Positions 1-8,893 are shown, counted from the first letter of the stretch. The stretch is DNA of 64,000 nucleotides from JAVBQJ01 sp031549115 (GCA_031549115.1 JAVBQJ010000043.1:15187-79186), one strand, 5' to 3'. Numbers and translations are program-made. Notes: generated by a model from the sequence alone, not told the origin.

Positions 1-2132
1 TCGTGCGCCATTCCCGGCAGCGCCGCCACCTGCGCCAGCAGTCGGGACGGTTCGAGCGCGCGCAGCTGTGCTTCGCTCAACATCCAGCGGCTCGGATTGT
101 CGGCGCCGTACAAACCGTAATTCCACAGCGCCTGAAAGATCTGGTCCGGCGCCTTGCGCGCATCCAGACGCGCCTGCAAGGTCTGATCCACCAATTGCTT
201 GTACGCTTCCGGGTCATTGGTCGGCTGCGTCAGCGACTGCTGCAGCAGCGTCAGCGCCGCCGGGAAGTTGTCCGCCAGCCCCGAAAGCGACACGATCGTG
301 CGCTCGTGATCGGCGGATACCGCCAACGTCACCCCGAGCCGGAACCATTCGCGCTTCAGCTCATCGGCGGAAAACGTTCCGGCGCCGAGCTTCTGCCAAT
401 ACCCCAGTGCTACCGGCAGCTCCGGAAGCTGGTAATCCCCGGCATTCCACACCAGCGACAGCGAAAAGCGTTCGTTGTGATCGTTGTTCCGGTAGTAAAA
501 TTCGAGCCCCGGCTGCAGTTGCCGGTGCGGCAGGTCGCGGGCGAAGTCGAGAAATACCGGTTCGGGTTCGGTGTCCGCCGGCGCCGCCATGAACTGCGTC
601 CCCCACGCGGACAGCGCCCCTTCATTCAGCGGCACCGGCGTGATCACCGGTTTGTCGACATGGACACGATTCTGCGCTTCGCCGGTGCGCTTGAACACCG
701 CCGCGTAATTGCCGTTGTAGTTGGCCTGTGCGAAAGCGACCACCTGCTCCTTGGTCACGCGGCGCAACGCCTCATAATCGGCGAGCGCGTCGGCCACCGT
801 CTGCTTGTGATTGACCACGTCAAGAAGCCACATCGCGGCATCGGTGCGGTTTTCCAACGCCACCAGCCGGTCGTAATACAAATTGTTGGCGATCGCTTCC
901 AGCTGCCAATCGGGGAAATCACCGGCTTTGACCGCGTCGATCGATTGGATCAGCAGCGCTTTGGCCTCATCCAGAGTCTGGCCGGGGCGCGGCATCGCCA
1001 TCAATATCTGCAGGAAACTGTCACGGTTGAAGACCACGAAGGATGCCGCCGTCTGCACCAGTCCGGCGCGGCCGAGCGCTTCCAGCGATCCGGCCTGTTT
1101 GTAGCACAGGAGGCCGTCGACCATGGTGACCAGGGTGCGGTTTTCCCGCGTCGGCGCGAAGCGGAACGCCATCAGGAACTGTTGCGGACCGGGCCCGGTC
1201 AGCGTGGATTCCACCGGGGCGGTCAATTCAGGCTCATTCCAGTTTTTTTCCGGCGGTAACGCCACCGCCGGAAAGCCGCCGAAGTGTTTTTTTACCTGCG
1301 CCAGAGTGGCGTCATAATCGATATCGCCGGCGATGATGATCGACAGATTGGCGGGGACGTAATGTTCGGCGTAGAACTTTTCCAGGTTGACGATCGACGG
1401 ATTTTTCAAGTGTTCCGGTTTGCCGATGATCGGCCGGCCGTACGGATGCACCGCGTAAAGATTTTTGAACAGTTCCAACTGCGCCACCCGGGCGTCGTTG
1501 TCCTGCATCCGGTTGAATTCTTCGTACACGGTTTCGAGTTCGGTGTGAAAGCGCCGGAACACCGGCGCGGCGAAGCGTTCGGCCTCCAACGTCAGCAATT
1601 TATCCAGCTGGTTGACCGGAACGTCGTTGATGTAGACGGTCTGGTCCCACGAAGTGAAAGCATTGGTGCCGACCGCACCGACGTCATCGGCCAGAAGACC
1701 GTATTCTCCGGCGGTCGAATACGTCGCCGCCTCGGTCGCAAGCCGGTCGATCTGCGTATAAATTTCACGCCGCTGTTCCGCATCGGCGGTAGCGCGGTAT
1801 TGCTCGTACAGTGTGGAAATCCGGTCCAGCAGCGGTTTTTCTTGCTCCCAGTCCAGCGCGGCCAGGCGTTTGGAGCCTTTGAACAACAGATGTTCGAGAT
1901 AATGGGCCAGCCCGGTGGTATCTTCCGGTTCGACGGTGGAGCCGGAGTTGAATGCGATCAGCACCTGGGCCCGGGGTTCCCGGGTGTTTTTCGACAGATA
2001 CACCCGGATGCCGTTGTCCAGAGTATAAACCCGCGTCGCCGTCGGATCGTCCGGCGCCTCCTGATAGGAATCCACAGCCACCGCCGCCGAACCGATCAGC
2101 AGCGCCGCCAATAACAGAGCCAAACGTTTCAT
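1..2132 (-). CDS. Secreted M16 (insulinase-type) zinc peptidase, 3' end cut by window
   Basis: Reading leftward from ATG at 2130-2132, the frame stays open for 710 codons to the window edge. The first 20 residues form a signal peptide (MKRLALLLAALLIGSAAVAV). The inverted zinc motif HYLEH lies at residues 77-81, in HxxEH form with Glu80 as the catalytic base. A downstream TVYEEFN segment fits the third zinc ligand of the family. Family members degrade peptides in the periplasm or at the membrane, and two-repeat members are usually 900 residues or more, so a few hundred residues are probably missing. A strong GGAGGGGGAG ribosome site sits just before the ATG. The gene is last in a minus-strand series after tsaB, separated from it by a structured repeat. 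The family call is firm; the substrate is unknown. Confidence 0.9.
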   Translation of the reverse strand, partial: MKRLALLLAALLIGSAAVAVDSYQEAPDDPTATRVYTLDNGIRVYLSKNTREPRAQVLIAFNSGSTVEPEDTTGLAHYLEHLLFKGSKRLAALDWEQEKPLLDRISTLYEQYRATADAEQRREIYTQIDRLATEAATYSTAGEYGLLADDVGAVGTNAFTSWDQTVYINDVPVNQLDKLLTLEAERFAAPVFRRFHTELETVYEEFNRMQDNDARVAQLELFKNLYAVHPYGRPIIGKPEHLKNPSIVNLEKFYAEHYVPANLSIIIAGDIDYDATLAQVKKHFGGFPAVALPPEKNWNEPELTAPVESTLTGPGPQQFLMAFRFAPTRENRTLVTMVDGLLCYKQAGSLEALGRAGLVQTAASFVVFNRDSFLQILMAMPRPGQTLDEAKALLIQSIDAVKAGDFPDWQLEAIANNLYYDRLVALENRTDAAMWLLDVVNHKQTVADALADYEALRRVTKEQVVAFAQANYNGNYAAVFKRTGEAQNRVHVDKPVITPVPLNEGALSAWGTQFMAAPADTEPEPVFLDFARDLPHRQLQPGLEFYYRNNDHNERFSLSLVWNAGDYQLPELPVALGYWQKLGAGTFSADELKREWFRLGVTLAVSADHERTIVSLSGLADNFPAALTLLQQSLTQPTNDPEAYKQLVDQTLQARLDARKAPDQIFQALWNYGLYGADNPSRWMLSEAQLRALEPSRLLAQVAALPGMAH

Positions 2133-2196
2133 CTCCCCCTCCCCTTCTCTATAAATATGCATTCGCATCCTGTAAAATTCGTAATCGCAATACACA

Positions 2197-2435
2197 CCGC
2201 CGGTGCGGCAAGAATGTGCCGATTGCCATGGCGGGTACGGGGCCGCATTGCGCCCCGGCAACCGCGGGGGCCTGCCCCTCCCAACCCGGATCGCTCGGCC
2301 GCTCGGCTTCACGTTTTTGCCGCCAATTGGCGGCAAAAACTCCATTCGCTACTCACTCCCTGCCGGTCGTTCGGGCGCTCCGGCCCGTGCGCGCTCACAA
2401 GTAACTGGAGTTGCAGAGAGGCGCCGCACCGGCGG
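2197..2435 (+). repeat. Structured intergenic repeat, copy 1, with 13-bp inverted ends
   Basis: This fills most of the 348-base gap between the M16 peptidase and tsaB, where I see no gene. The 13-mer CCGCCGGTGCGGC at 2197-2209 recurs inverted at 2423-2435 and so bounds the element. Inside are a GGGGC...GCCCC hairpin (2239-2256) and a perfect 26-base palindrome at 2314-2339 (arms TTTTTGCCGCC and GGCGGCAAAAA around AATT). The order of motifs matches the copies near 4.8 kb and 33.1 kb, though it is more diverged. It could be a mobile miniature element, a REP-type element or an mRNA-processing signal. Confidence 0.6.
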
Positions 2436-2480
2436 CGAATCATCCACCGTTATATCCTGTCGAGCTCACATTATGATACA

Positions 2481-3149
2481 CTACTTCGTAAACACGGCGG
2501 GCCGCAAATAGATCAGGCGCGTCAGATCGTTGTCGAACGGCACCGGCGAGCGCAACAGCGGTATCAGCGAAAAATCCTCCACTCTGATCACGTGCACCAT
2601 CACCGCTTCCGGCACCACCTTCGCAATCGCCTCCACCTCCGTTGCCAACGCCACAAAACCATCCGCCACCATGTCGGGGAAGTATTCCGTCGCCTGCTCG
2701 CAATTCAAAATCGCATCCCACCCCGCCGACAGCCATTCGCCGCCGCCGGCACGCATACCGTAAACCAATATCTCGTGGTTGCGGCCATCGTAAAGCACCG
2801 CCCGCATCGCTTCTCCGTCCGCCGGAACCGCCGCCGCCAACGCCGCTGCCGTCGGTACACACCGCGTACGCACCTCCGGCCGGTCCGCCGTCAAACCGGC
2901 GACAAACGCCGCCGCCAACCGCATGCCGGTAAAGCTCCCGGGCCCCGCGCCCACCGTCCAGAAGCCGATGGCGTTCAATGCGATACCCCACTGCGCCAGA
3001 TGTTCCAACACCCACGGCGCCAACCGCGCCGCGTCACGCCCGCGCATCGGCAGCGATGCTTCGGGCGCAATCACTCCGGTCGTTTCATTCCGCGCCGCCA
3101 ACCGCGCCTTGGTACCGCTCAAATCCAACGCGACATGCCAGTCGTTCAC
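2481..3149 (-). CDS. tsaB: tRNA threonylcarbamoyladenosine biosynthesis protein TsaB
   Basis: This 222-residue protein has the ASKHA-fold N-terminus (ALDLSGTKARLA) and the TsaB/YeaZ signature GAGPGSFTGMR at residues 67-77. TsaB is the non-catalytic partner of TsaD in making N6-threonylcarbamoyladenosine at position 37 of ANN-decoding tRNAs, in the cytoplasm. Its length matches the family. The start is GTG, placed one base after the lysA stop (TAA-A-GTG), which implies translational coupling. The expected partners tsaD, tsaE and tsaC are not in the window. The first glycine-rich loop is slightly unusual (LSGTK), as is common for this degenerate ATPase. Confidence 0.9.
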   Translation of the reverse strand: MNDWHVALDLSGTKARLAARNETTGVIAPEASLPMRGRDAARLAPWVLEHLAQWGIALNAIGFWTVGAGPGSFTGMRLAAAFVAGLTADRPEVRTRCVPTAAALAAAVPADGEAMRAVLYDGRNHEILVYGMRAGGGEWLSAGWDAILNCEQATEYFPDMVADGFVALATEVEAIAKVVPEAVMVHVIRVEDFSLIPLLRSPVPFDNDLTRLIYLRPAVFTK

Positions 3150-3150
3150 T

Positions 3151-4362
3151 TTAACAGCTCTCCCGGATGATTTGCTGCGCCAGCTCCCGGTTGGTCAATG
3201 CCCGGCGCACCAAACGCGTCTTGCCGTCCTGAATCACCACCTCCGCCGGCATCGGACGCAGATTGTAAACCCCGCCCATCGAATAACAGTACGCGCCGGC
3301 ATTCCGGATCGCCAGAATGTCGCCCTCCTCCACCCGTGGCAACGGCCGCTGCTCCGCGAAACGGTCGCCGGTTTCACAGATATTGCCGCAGACGTCCACG
3401 ACCTCCAACGGCGCTTCCGGATGGGTCAGGTTTTCGATTTCATGGTAGGCATTGTACAGCACCGGCCGGATCAACTGCGGGAAACCGGAGTTGCAGCCGA
3501 CAATCGTCCGCGTCCGGTTGTGTTTGACCGTATTCACTTCAACCAGCAGCGTCCCGGCCTCCGCCGCAATGTACTTGCCCGGCTCGAAGAACATCGCGAG
3601 CTCCCGCCCGTAAACAGCGGTGAATTCGCGGAACAACCGGGTGATCTCCCGTCCCATCGCCACATAGTCGATGCGCTTCTCCTCCGGCATGTACGGCACC
3701 TTGAAGCCGCCGCCGAAGTCCATGAATTCCAATTCGGGAAAGCGCGCCGGCGTCGCCAGCGCCATCAGGTTTTTCATGCTCTGGTACACCGATTCGGCCA
3801 GTTGCAGCCCGCTGCCGGTGTGCTCGTGCAAACCGACCACATGCAGACCGTATTGCCGCGCCAATGCCGCCGCGTCGTCCGCGTCCGCCATCATGATCCC
3901 GAACTTGGTGAGATCGCCCGCCGTCATGGTTTTCTCGCTGTCGCCGTCGCGTACGTCCGGATTGAAGCGCAGACACACCCGGCTCCCCGGATGCGCCTTG
4001 CCGAACTTCTCCAGATGCGACAGGCTGCCGATATTCATCAACACGCCGAGCGCCGCTACCTCGTCGGATTCCGCATCGGTCAGATTGTTGGCGGTAAATA
4101 GAATCCGGTCGGGGGTGAACCCCGCCGCCAGCGCGAAATGCACCTCGCCCGGACTGACCGTATCCAACGACGCTCCGGCATCCCGCAGCAGCTGCAGCAG
4201 CGCCAGATTGTAATTCGCCTTCATCGCATAGAAAACCCGCAATTTATCGTAGCGGATGAAGTCATACAATTCCCGGTAACGGCGCAGCATCAAATCGCCG
4301 TCGTAGACAAACAACGGCGTGCCGTACGCGGCCGCCGCCTCCAATAAACCAGACCTGTCCAT
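3151..4362 (-). CDS. lysA: Diaminopimelate decarboxylase (PLP-dependent, fold type III)
   Basis: The 403-residue protein decarboxylates meso-diaminopimelate to lysine (family knowledge). Visible motifs are the PLP lysine in YAMKAN (Lys48), HTGSG at 181-185, the phosphate-binding GGGF at 217-220, EPGK at 260-263, the active-site cysteine in CETGD at 329-333 and GAYCYSMGG at 356-364. The barrel plus C-terminal beta-domain layout and the length agree with LysA. The ATG follows an AAGGTGATTT ribosome site. The gene begins 10 bases after the cupin stop and ends one base before tsaB, so the three are co-transcribed. A related ornithine or carboxynorspermidine decarboxylase is less likely because of the CETGD motif. 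Confidence 0.88.
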   Translation of the reverse strand: MDRSGLLEAAAAYGTPLFVYDGDLMLRRYRELYDFIRYDKLRVFYAMKANYNLALLQLLRDAGASLDTVSPGEVHFALAAGFTPDRILFTANNLTDAESDEVAALGVLMNIGSLSHLEKFGKAHPGSRVCLRFNPDVRDGDSEKTMTAGDLTKFGIMMADADDAAALARQYGLHVVGLHEHTGSGLQLAESVYQSMKNLMALATPARFPELEFMDFGGGFKVPYMPEEKRIDYVAMGREITRLFREFTAVYGRELAMFFEPGKYIAAEAGTLLVEVNTVKHNRTRTIVGCNSGFPQLIRPVLYNAYHEIENLTHPEAPLEVVDVCGNICETGDRFAEQRPLPRVEEGDILAIRNAGAYCYSMGGVYNLRPMPAEVVIQDGKTRLVRRALTNRELAQQIIRESC

Positions 4363-4372
4363 AAATCACCTT

Positions 4373-4726
4373 CTAACCTTTGTAGGTCGTAATCACCGCC
4401 ACCAGGACCAGGTCCTCCGTGCCCACGCTCCTGATCGCGTGTCCGGCATCCCCGGTCAGGATGGTGTCGCCCGGAAGCAGCGTCACGGTCGTACCGTTGT
4501 CGTCCGCCTCCGCTTTGCCCTGAAGCACCACAAACACCTCTTCTTCACCGTCATGCCGGTGAAATCCGATCGAGGAGCCCGGCTTCAGGGTCAGTCGCGC
4601 GAACATCCGGGTCGCCGACTTCAATTCGGTTTCCGGACTCCAGAAGTGTTCAATTTTCACCGATCCATCGCCACCGCGCATCGCGGTGCGTTCCTCGCTC
4701 TTGTATGTGCCGTTCCGCCGAATCAT
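4373..4726 (-). CDS. Small single-domain cupin protein
   Basis: A 117-residue cytoplasmic protein with a cupin barrel. The first metal-binding motif reads GFHRHDGEEEVFVVLQGKAE, giving the two His and one Glu typical of the family, and the second is degenerate (PGDTILTGDAGHAIRS, one His). I chose ATG 4724-4726 because an AGGAGGGG site lies just upstream; the longer open frame to 4843 runs into the adjacent repeat. It precedes lysA by 10 bases. Small cupins of this shape are sugar- or metabolite-binding proteins or isomerases, and nothing here tells which. Confidence 0.8.
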   Translation of the reverse strand: MIRRNGTYKSEERTAMRGGDGSVKIEHFWSPETELKSATRMFARLTLKPGSSIGFHRHDGEEEVFVVLQGKAEADDNGTTVTLLPGDTILTGDAGHAIRSVGTEDLVLVAVITTYKG

Positions 4727-4749
4727 GATATCCCCTCCTCCTTGTCGTC

Positions 4750-5030
4750 GTTGCGTGTAGTGTGCCGATTGCTCCGGCAGATTCGGGGCCGCGCTCTTCG
4801 AGAGTCGCGCCCCGGCGCACGCGGGGGCTCCGCACCCTCCCAACCCCGATCACTCAAGCGCCGTTCGGCTTAACGCGGACTTGCCGCCGTCAGGGCGGCA
4901 AATCCTTAGACCGGTCGCTCCAGCACTACCGTGCCTCCGCTCGCGTCTGCTCCACGGCCGCAGGGGCCGCGGCGCCAAAGCGCCGGCGCCGCTCACGCGG
5001 CGTACCCGTGCACGCTCGCCACGAAATACT
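4750..5030 (+). repeat. Structured intergenic repeat, copy 2
   Basis: This occupies most of the 365-base gap between the cupin gene and the fused activase/dehydratase gene; no gene is seen. Successive hairpins are: 4785-4813 (GGGGC/GCCCC, GCG/CGC and CTCT/AGAG stem segments with single-base bulges), 4881-4901 (TTGCCGCC, loop GTCAG, GGCGGCAA), 4970-4985 (CGGCGC, loop CAAA, GCGCCG) and 4987-5002 (CGCCGC, loop TCAC, GCGGCG). The same order recurs at 33110-33328 with paired substitutions that keep the stems. Confidence 0.7.
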
Positions 5031-5091
5031 ATTTTTAGCAGGAGCGCCAACCCCGGCTCCCCTGTAACTCCCTACCTCAACTATAACTATC

Positions 5092-7164
5092 TCACAGCTC
5101 CGCGCCGAAGATATTGCCGTAACGCTGTGCGTTCAGCGCCTCGACGAAGCTCGCGACCTTGGTGTAGGTGCTGCACGGATCGATCGTCGGGTCGACGCAG
5201 TCTCCATCCAGCACCAGCAGCGGCACGTCGTTTTTATTCAACTCTTCGCGCAGATGCTTGACGAACGAGCTGTCCGACATCGAACAACGCCCGAACCCGT
5301 GGTTATACAGCACGCAGCCGTTGAAACGCGCCATCTTCGCGTGCCCCGAAATCGACTTGACCCGCATATCCGGGTCGAGAAAACCCACGGTCAGAATCTT
5401 CCGCGCCAGACTCCGGTACGGATCGTCGACATTCAACGCCTCCCAGCCGACGAAGTTGACCTCCTCGAACACGATCGGCGCCCGGCATTCATTTTCGATG
5501 TAATCCAACAGCGCGCCGTCGTAAAACGGCGGCAGATGCAGCCACAGCAACCGGTGCGTATCGTCGACTTTGATCGCGTCGCCGAGCGCCTCGCGCCGCG
5601 CCAAGAGATCCTCATAGAACTGCTTCTGGATATCCACCAGCTCCGGCCTTCCCCACAACTGCGAGAAAATCGTCGCGAAGTAAATCGCCTGCGATCCGCG
5701 CAACAACGGCGGACTCGTCAGACGCAGATCATTCGCCAGATGCGAATAATACTGCGCCTGGTTGGAAAGCTCGCAGGCCTCCGCCAGACGACCCATATCC
5801 ATTTTGCGCCCGAGTTGCTTTTCCAGCAACCCCACCGATTCCCGCAACCCCTCGGCCACCTGTTCGACCGCCTGTTCGGTCGGTGAACTCGGTGTCTGCA
5901 ATGAATAAAAGTTATCGCCGAGTCCGTAGCTGCGGATCAGGTCGCGAAAAATCCGCTCCCCCTGCTGGCACGGCTGCGATGTCGACACCCCGAACACCGG
6001 CCGCGGCAAATCGATTCCTTCCAGCACCCGCAAAAACGAGCAGGTCTCACCGGAGAATCCCTTGCAGGCGGCGCGGTCAAACGCGTTTTTGACCTTTTTC
6101 GGACTGCGCGCCAGCATCGCCGCATAGGTTTCCAGCGTCAGCACCCGAACATCCAGCGCGTTGAGAATTTCGGTCGGGAAAAACAGATTGCGCCACACCA
6201 TCGGCGCATCGCTCGCGGCAAACATATCTTTTTTGGTCGCCAGCGCCCGCAGCGCAATCGATCGCAATTTCGTCTCCGGCGGGAAAATCGGCCGGGCCGC
6301 GGGCAGCGTCTGCTTCAGCTCCCGGTATTGCCGCGCCAGACAGGCGGCGCCGAGCGCGCCCATCACCCCGTGGTATTCCGGGATTATGACATTGTTGCCG
6401 GTGATTTCCTTCAGGTAATACGCCACCGCCCGGTTGTGGGCGACGCCGCCCTGAAAAATGATATCGCCTTTGTAGCCGAGGAAAATTTCCCCGACCCCGG
6501 ACATGACCGTCCGCGCCTGCGCCCGGCAGGCGCCGCCGATAATCTCGCCGATCGGATAGCGGTTTTTGAATTTGTTGATGCTGGTCGCGCTCAACACCGC
6601 GCAAACACTGGAAAACTCCAGCGCACTGTCGAAGTTGGCCATCTCCGCCATCTTTTCCACCGGGATATTCAGCTTGACCGCGACACTGTCGAGAAAAGCA
6701 CCGGTACCGGCGGCGCAGATCCCGGACATCTTCGAGTTCCACATCCGGGTGTCGGGGTTGAAAATCATCGCTTTGCTGTCCTGCCCCCCGACATCGAGAA
6801 TAGCCTGGCAATTCGGGTGGTAGTGCCGCGCCCCCGCGACGTGCGCGGAAACCTCGCTGACCCGGAAGTCATACGGAATGAAGCGCGCCGTGTCTTCGAC
6901 GATCTGGCTGCCGGTCACCACCGTGCAGGCCACGTCTTCATTCGACACCCCCGCCTCCGCGAAAAATTCGTCGATGGTCTGACGCAGAGCGCCGAAGTTA
7001 CACATTCCACACTTGCCGCAGCTGCCTGTACAGCGAACTTTCCCGGTGCCCACCGGCTTGGTCCTCTGGTACAACCAGTGGAGCACTTTGCCGCGCGCCG
7101 TCAGCAACACGGCCTTCAATGTCGTTGAGCCGATATCAATACCCAGATAAATCTTATCCATCAT
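5092..7164 (-). CDS. Fused BadF/HgdC-type ATPase activase and 2-hydroxyacyl-CoA dehydratase-like protein
   Basis: This 690-residue protein joins two modules that usually sit on separate chains. Residues 4-275 are an ASKHA ATPase of the dehydratase-activator family: DIGSTT at 10-15, DVGGQDSK at 124-131, and the two cysteines that hold the interdimer [4Fe-4S] cluster (CAAGTG at 150, SSVCAV at 188). Residues ~300-690 resemble the HgdB/double-cubane-cluster protein side, with Cys367, Cys375, Cys399, Cys617 (NGCVLYNHGFGRC627), Cys656 and Cys664. An extra Cys45-x3-Cys49-x2-Cys52-x2-Cys55 stretch near the N-terminus suggests an added iron-sulfur or zinc site. The family uses ATP to drive low-potential electron transfer. 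Substrate unknown. The start may be either of two adjacent ATGs. Confidence 0.85.
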   Translation of the reverse strand: MMDKIYLGIDIGSTTLKAVLLTARGKVLHWLYQRTKPVGTGKVRCTGSCGKCGMCNFGALRQTIDEFFAEAGVSNEDVACTVVTGSQIVEDTARFIPYDFRVSEVSAHVAGARHYHPNCQAILDVGGQDSKAMIFNPDTRMWNSKMSGICAAGTGAFLDSVAVKLNIPVEKMAEMANFDSALEFSSVCAVLSATSINKFKNRYPIGEIIGGACRAQARTVMSGVGEIFLGYKGDIIFQGGVAHNRAVAYYLKEITGNNVIIPEYHGVMGALGAACLARQYRELKQTLPAARPIFPPETKLRSIALRALATKKDMFAASDAPMVWRNLFFPTEILNALDVRVLTLETYAAMLARSPKKVKNAFDRAACKGFSGETCSFLRVLEGIDLPRPVFGVSTSQPCQQGERIFRDLIRSYGLGDNFYSLQTPSSPTEQAVEQVAEGLRESVGLLEKQLGRKMDMGRLAEACELSNQAQYYSHLANDLRLTSPPLLRGSQAIYFATIFSQLWGRPELVDIQKQFYEDLLARREALGDAIKVDDTHRLLWLHLPPFYDGALLDYIENECRAPIVFEEVNFVGWEALNVDDPYRSLARKILTVGFLDPDMRVKSISGHAKMARFNGCVLYNHGFGRCSMSDSSFVKHLREELNKNDVPLLVLDGDCVDPTIDPCSTYTKVASFVEALNAQRYGNIFGAEL

Positions 7165-7229
7165 ATGAAACAGTCAGCATCTTTCCGGAGTCGGCGCTCC
7201 TTGGTTTCTCTGCGTTAAATAATCAGGAT

Positions 7230-7258
7230 ACTATACACCCGAAGCGGCTGGAATGCAA
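7230..7258 (-). promoter_or_regulatory. Sigma-70-type promoter of the fused activase gene
   Basis: On the minus strand TTGCAT (7253-7258) and TATAGT (7230-7235) are separated by 17 bases. They lie about 65 bases upstream of the start codon in an otherwise AT-enriched gap. Confidence 0.6.
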
Positions 7259-7306
7259 GAAAATTCAGCTATTTCAGTAGCAATTCCTGGATTTTTTCTC
7301 CTCTAT

Positions 7307-7843
7307 TCAGGAAGATATTTTCTTCAGAATCGCCTGCTTCTGGCTCTGGTATTCGCTTTCGGAAAGGATACCGTCCTTGTATAATTGATGGAGTTTGCGC
7401 AGTGTGGTATCGAAATCCTCTTCGACCGGTTTCGGCCGCAGCAGGGTGGTTTCCTCCAATGCGTCCTGCATCATACCGCCGGTCATTTTCGACCAGGGTT
7501 TGAGGTCTTCGCGGGCGTCTTTCGGGCTGAGCACCAGTCCGGAACCGGCGACGCCGCTGCGCCCGACATACATCAAAGCGCTGCCACCCATCATCATCAC
7601 CATGCCGCCGAAAAACGCCAGGAATCCGGCTGGAACCCGGGATGAAAAGACATCATTGGTTTCCTGGATCCGGACTCCTCCGGGCAAATGAAAGGTATTG
7701 TATTCGCCGGAAAAGCTGCGATCTCCGCAACCGCCGACCAGCGAAGCAAAAGAGATCACGCAAGTCAATATCCCCGCCAGCAGCAACACCAGTCCGAGAT
7801 AGTAGGTCAACTTGCGTCCTTCGGAAATTTCACCGTTATTCAT
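7307..7843 (-). CDS. Membrane protein with C-terminal SHOCT domain
   Basis: A 178-residue protein. It has a hydrophobic segment near residues 12-34, a short periplasm-facing stretch, a second glycine/methionine-rich membrane segment (FLAFFGGMVMMMGGSALMYVG), and a C-terminal SHOCT motif (LRKLHQLYKDGILSESEYQSQKQAILKKI). SHOCT modules are short helical hairpins of uncertain, possibly oligomerising, role. ATG 7841-7843 follows GGAGGTG at good spacing, so I prefer it over the longer frame to 7879. A TTGACT (7893-7898) with a weak -10 lies upstream. It stands alone between the activase promoter and an AraC gene. Function unknown. Confidence 0.8.
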   Translation of the reverse strand: MNNGEISEGRKLTYYLGLVLLLAGILTCVISFASLVGGCGDRSFSGEYNTFHLPGGVRIQETNDVFSSRVPAGFLAFFGGMVMMMGGSALMYVGRSGVAGSGLVLSPKDAREDLKPWSKMTGGMMQDALEETTLLRPKPVEEDFDTTLRKLHQLYKDGILSESEYQSQKQAILKKISS

Positions 7844-7966
7844 AAAATGGCACCTCCGTGTTCCTGGATAAGATGCCACGTCGAAGTACGAAAGTCAAGT
7901 TTTTTTCCAGCATTCTCGCGGTCTGCAAGGGCGGCGGTGTGGTGGTCCGGCAGGTTCGACTCCCGG

Positions 7967-8749
7967 TCAACTGAAACGGCTGGGAGAGGTGCCGGTTCGG
8001 CGCTTGAAATAGGTGGAGAAATAATATTGATCGGAAAAGTTGAGCCGAAAGGCGATCTCTTTGACGGAAAGATTGGTATAGCGCAACAAATTGCGGGCGA
8101 TTTCGATTTTGCGGTTCATGAAGTAATCGTAGGGGCTCTGGCCGTAGGCGTGCTGAAACTGGCGGATTAGGTGGGCGCTGGAGAAGCCGGCATTTTCGGC
8201 GTAGGCGCTGAGCTGAAATTTTTCTTCGCCGTGAAGATCGAGATAGCGGCGAAGTGCGGCAATTTCGGGGCGGACGGCGGCCTGTTTGGAACGCTGGAGC
8301 CGGGAGCATTCTTCGAGCAGCTGGTGAAAAACGACGGCGGCGCGGCGGTCGGTTTCCTCGGTATTGCAGCTCAAGTCGAGCAGGGTTTCAAAGTAATGAC
8401 GCAGCGCCGGGCAGTCGGGCAGCCAATAGAGCTCCGCCAGCTCATAAATCCGCATCAATTCATCGGCGAGATCGCCGTCAACGGCGAAAAAAATCTTCTC
8501 CCACGGCTGGTTGCGGTCGGGCCAGTAGCGGTGGGAACTGCCCTTGGTCAGAAAATAGATGCCGCCGGCTTCGGGTTCGAAAGAGCGGCCGTTGATTTCG
8601 AGAAAACCGCGCCCGCCGGTGATGTATTCCAGCACCAGCTGCTCGTGGTTTTCCCGGCTCAGGACCGGCGTTCTGGCCGTCGCGACGGCTTCGGCAGCGG
8701 CGAGCAGACGGAACGGAAACGGCGTGGCGGGAATGCCGAATTCAGTCAT
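7967..8749 (-). CDS. AraC-family transcriptional regulator
   Basis: 260 residues. The N-terminal half is a cupin-like ligand domain (residues ~20-110, including EYITGGRGFLEINGR). The C-terminal half has two helix-turn-helix motifs (QLSAYAENAGFSSAHLIRQF and SVKEIAFRLNFSDQYYFSTYF). Such proteins sense sugars and activate neighbouring catabolic genes. It is divergent from the Gfo/Idh/MocA gene, and the 144-base AT-rich gap between them carries phased repeats, so control of that gene is likely. No clear ribosome site precedes ATG 8747-8749. Confidence 0.9.
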   Translation of the reverse strand: MTEFGIPATPFPFRLLAAAEAVATARTPVLSRENHEQLVLEYITGGRGFLEINGRSFEPEAGGIYFLTKGSSHRYWPDRNQPWEKIFFAVDGDLADELMRIYELAELYWLPDCPALRHYFETLLDLSCNTEETDRRAAVVFHQLLEECSRLQRSKQAAVRPEIAALRRYLDLHGEEKFQLSAYAENAGFSSAHLIRQFQHAYGQSPYDYFMNRKIEIARNLLRYTNLSVKEIAFRLNFSDQYYFSTYFKRRTGTSPSRFS

Positions 8750-8752
8750 TAT

Positions 8753-8841
8753 TATACATCTTCCATTCTATTTTGTATATCTTATTATGAGTAAATTAAT
8801 GTATTTCGCATTGATCTTTTTATTTAATAAACTACATTAAT
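8753..8841. promoter_or_regulatory. Candidate AraC operator region between divergent genes
   Basis: Two similar decamers, TATACATCTT (8753-8762) and TGTATATCTT (8774-8783), are 21 bases apart, the spacing used by tandem AraC half-sites. A further 9-bp inverted repeat, ATTAATGTA (8795-8803) and TACATTAAT (8833-8841), lies closer to the oxidoreductase gene. Role inferred from position only. Confidence 0.4.
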
Positions 8842-8893
8842 ACCGTAAACGTTTATTTTCCAATTCGGAAACGAAAAAAAAGGAATTCGGACC

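Noticed and set aside
3..1259. 418-residue plus-strand open frame
   Set aside because: It lies antisense to the M16 peptidase. Its Arg/His/Gln-rich composition is that of a shadow frame, and the minus-strand product has signal peptide and HxxEH motif.
4741..5090. CRISPR-like array
   Set aside because: The hairpins differ from one another and are not regularly spaced identical repeats; no cas genes are present.
7880..7975. tRNA-like T-arm (GGTTCGACTCCC) near 7948-7959
   Set aside because: The 5-bp T stem does not pair, no acceptor or anticodon arms could be drawn, and it runs into the AraC coding region.
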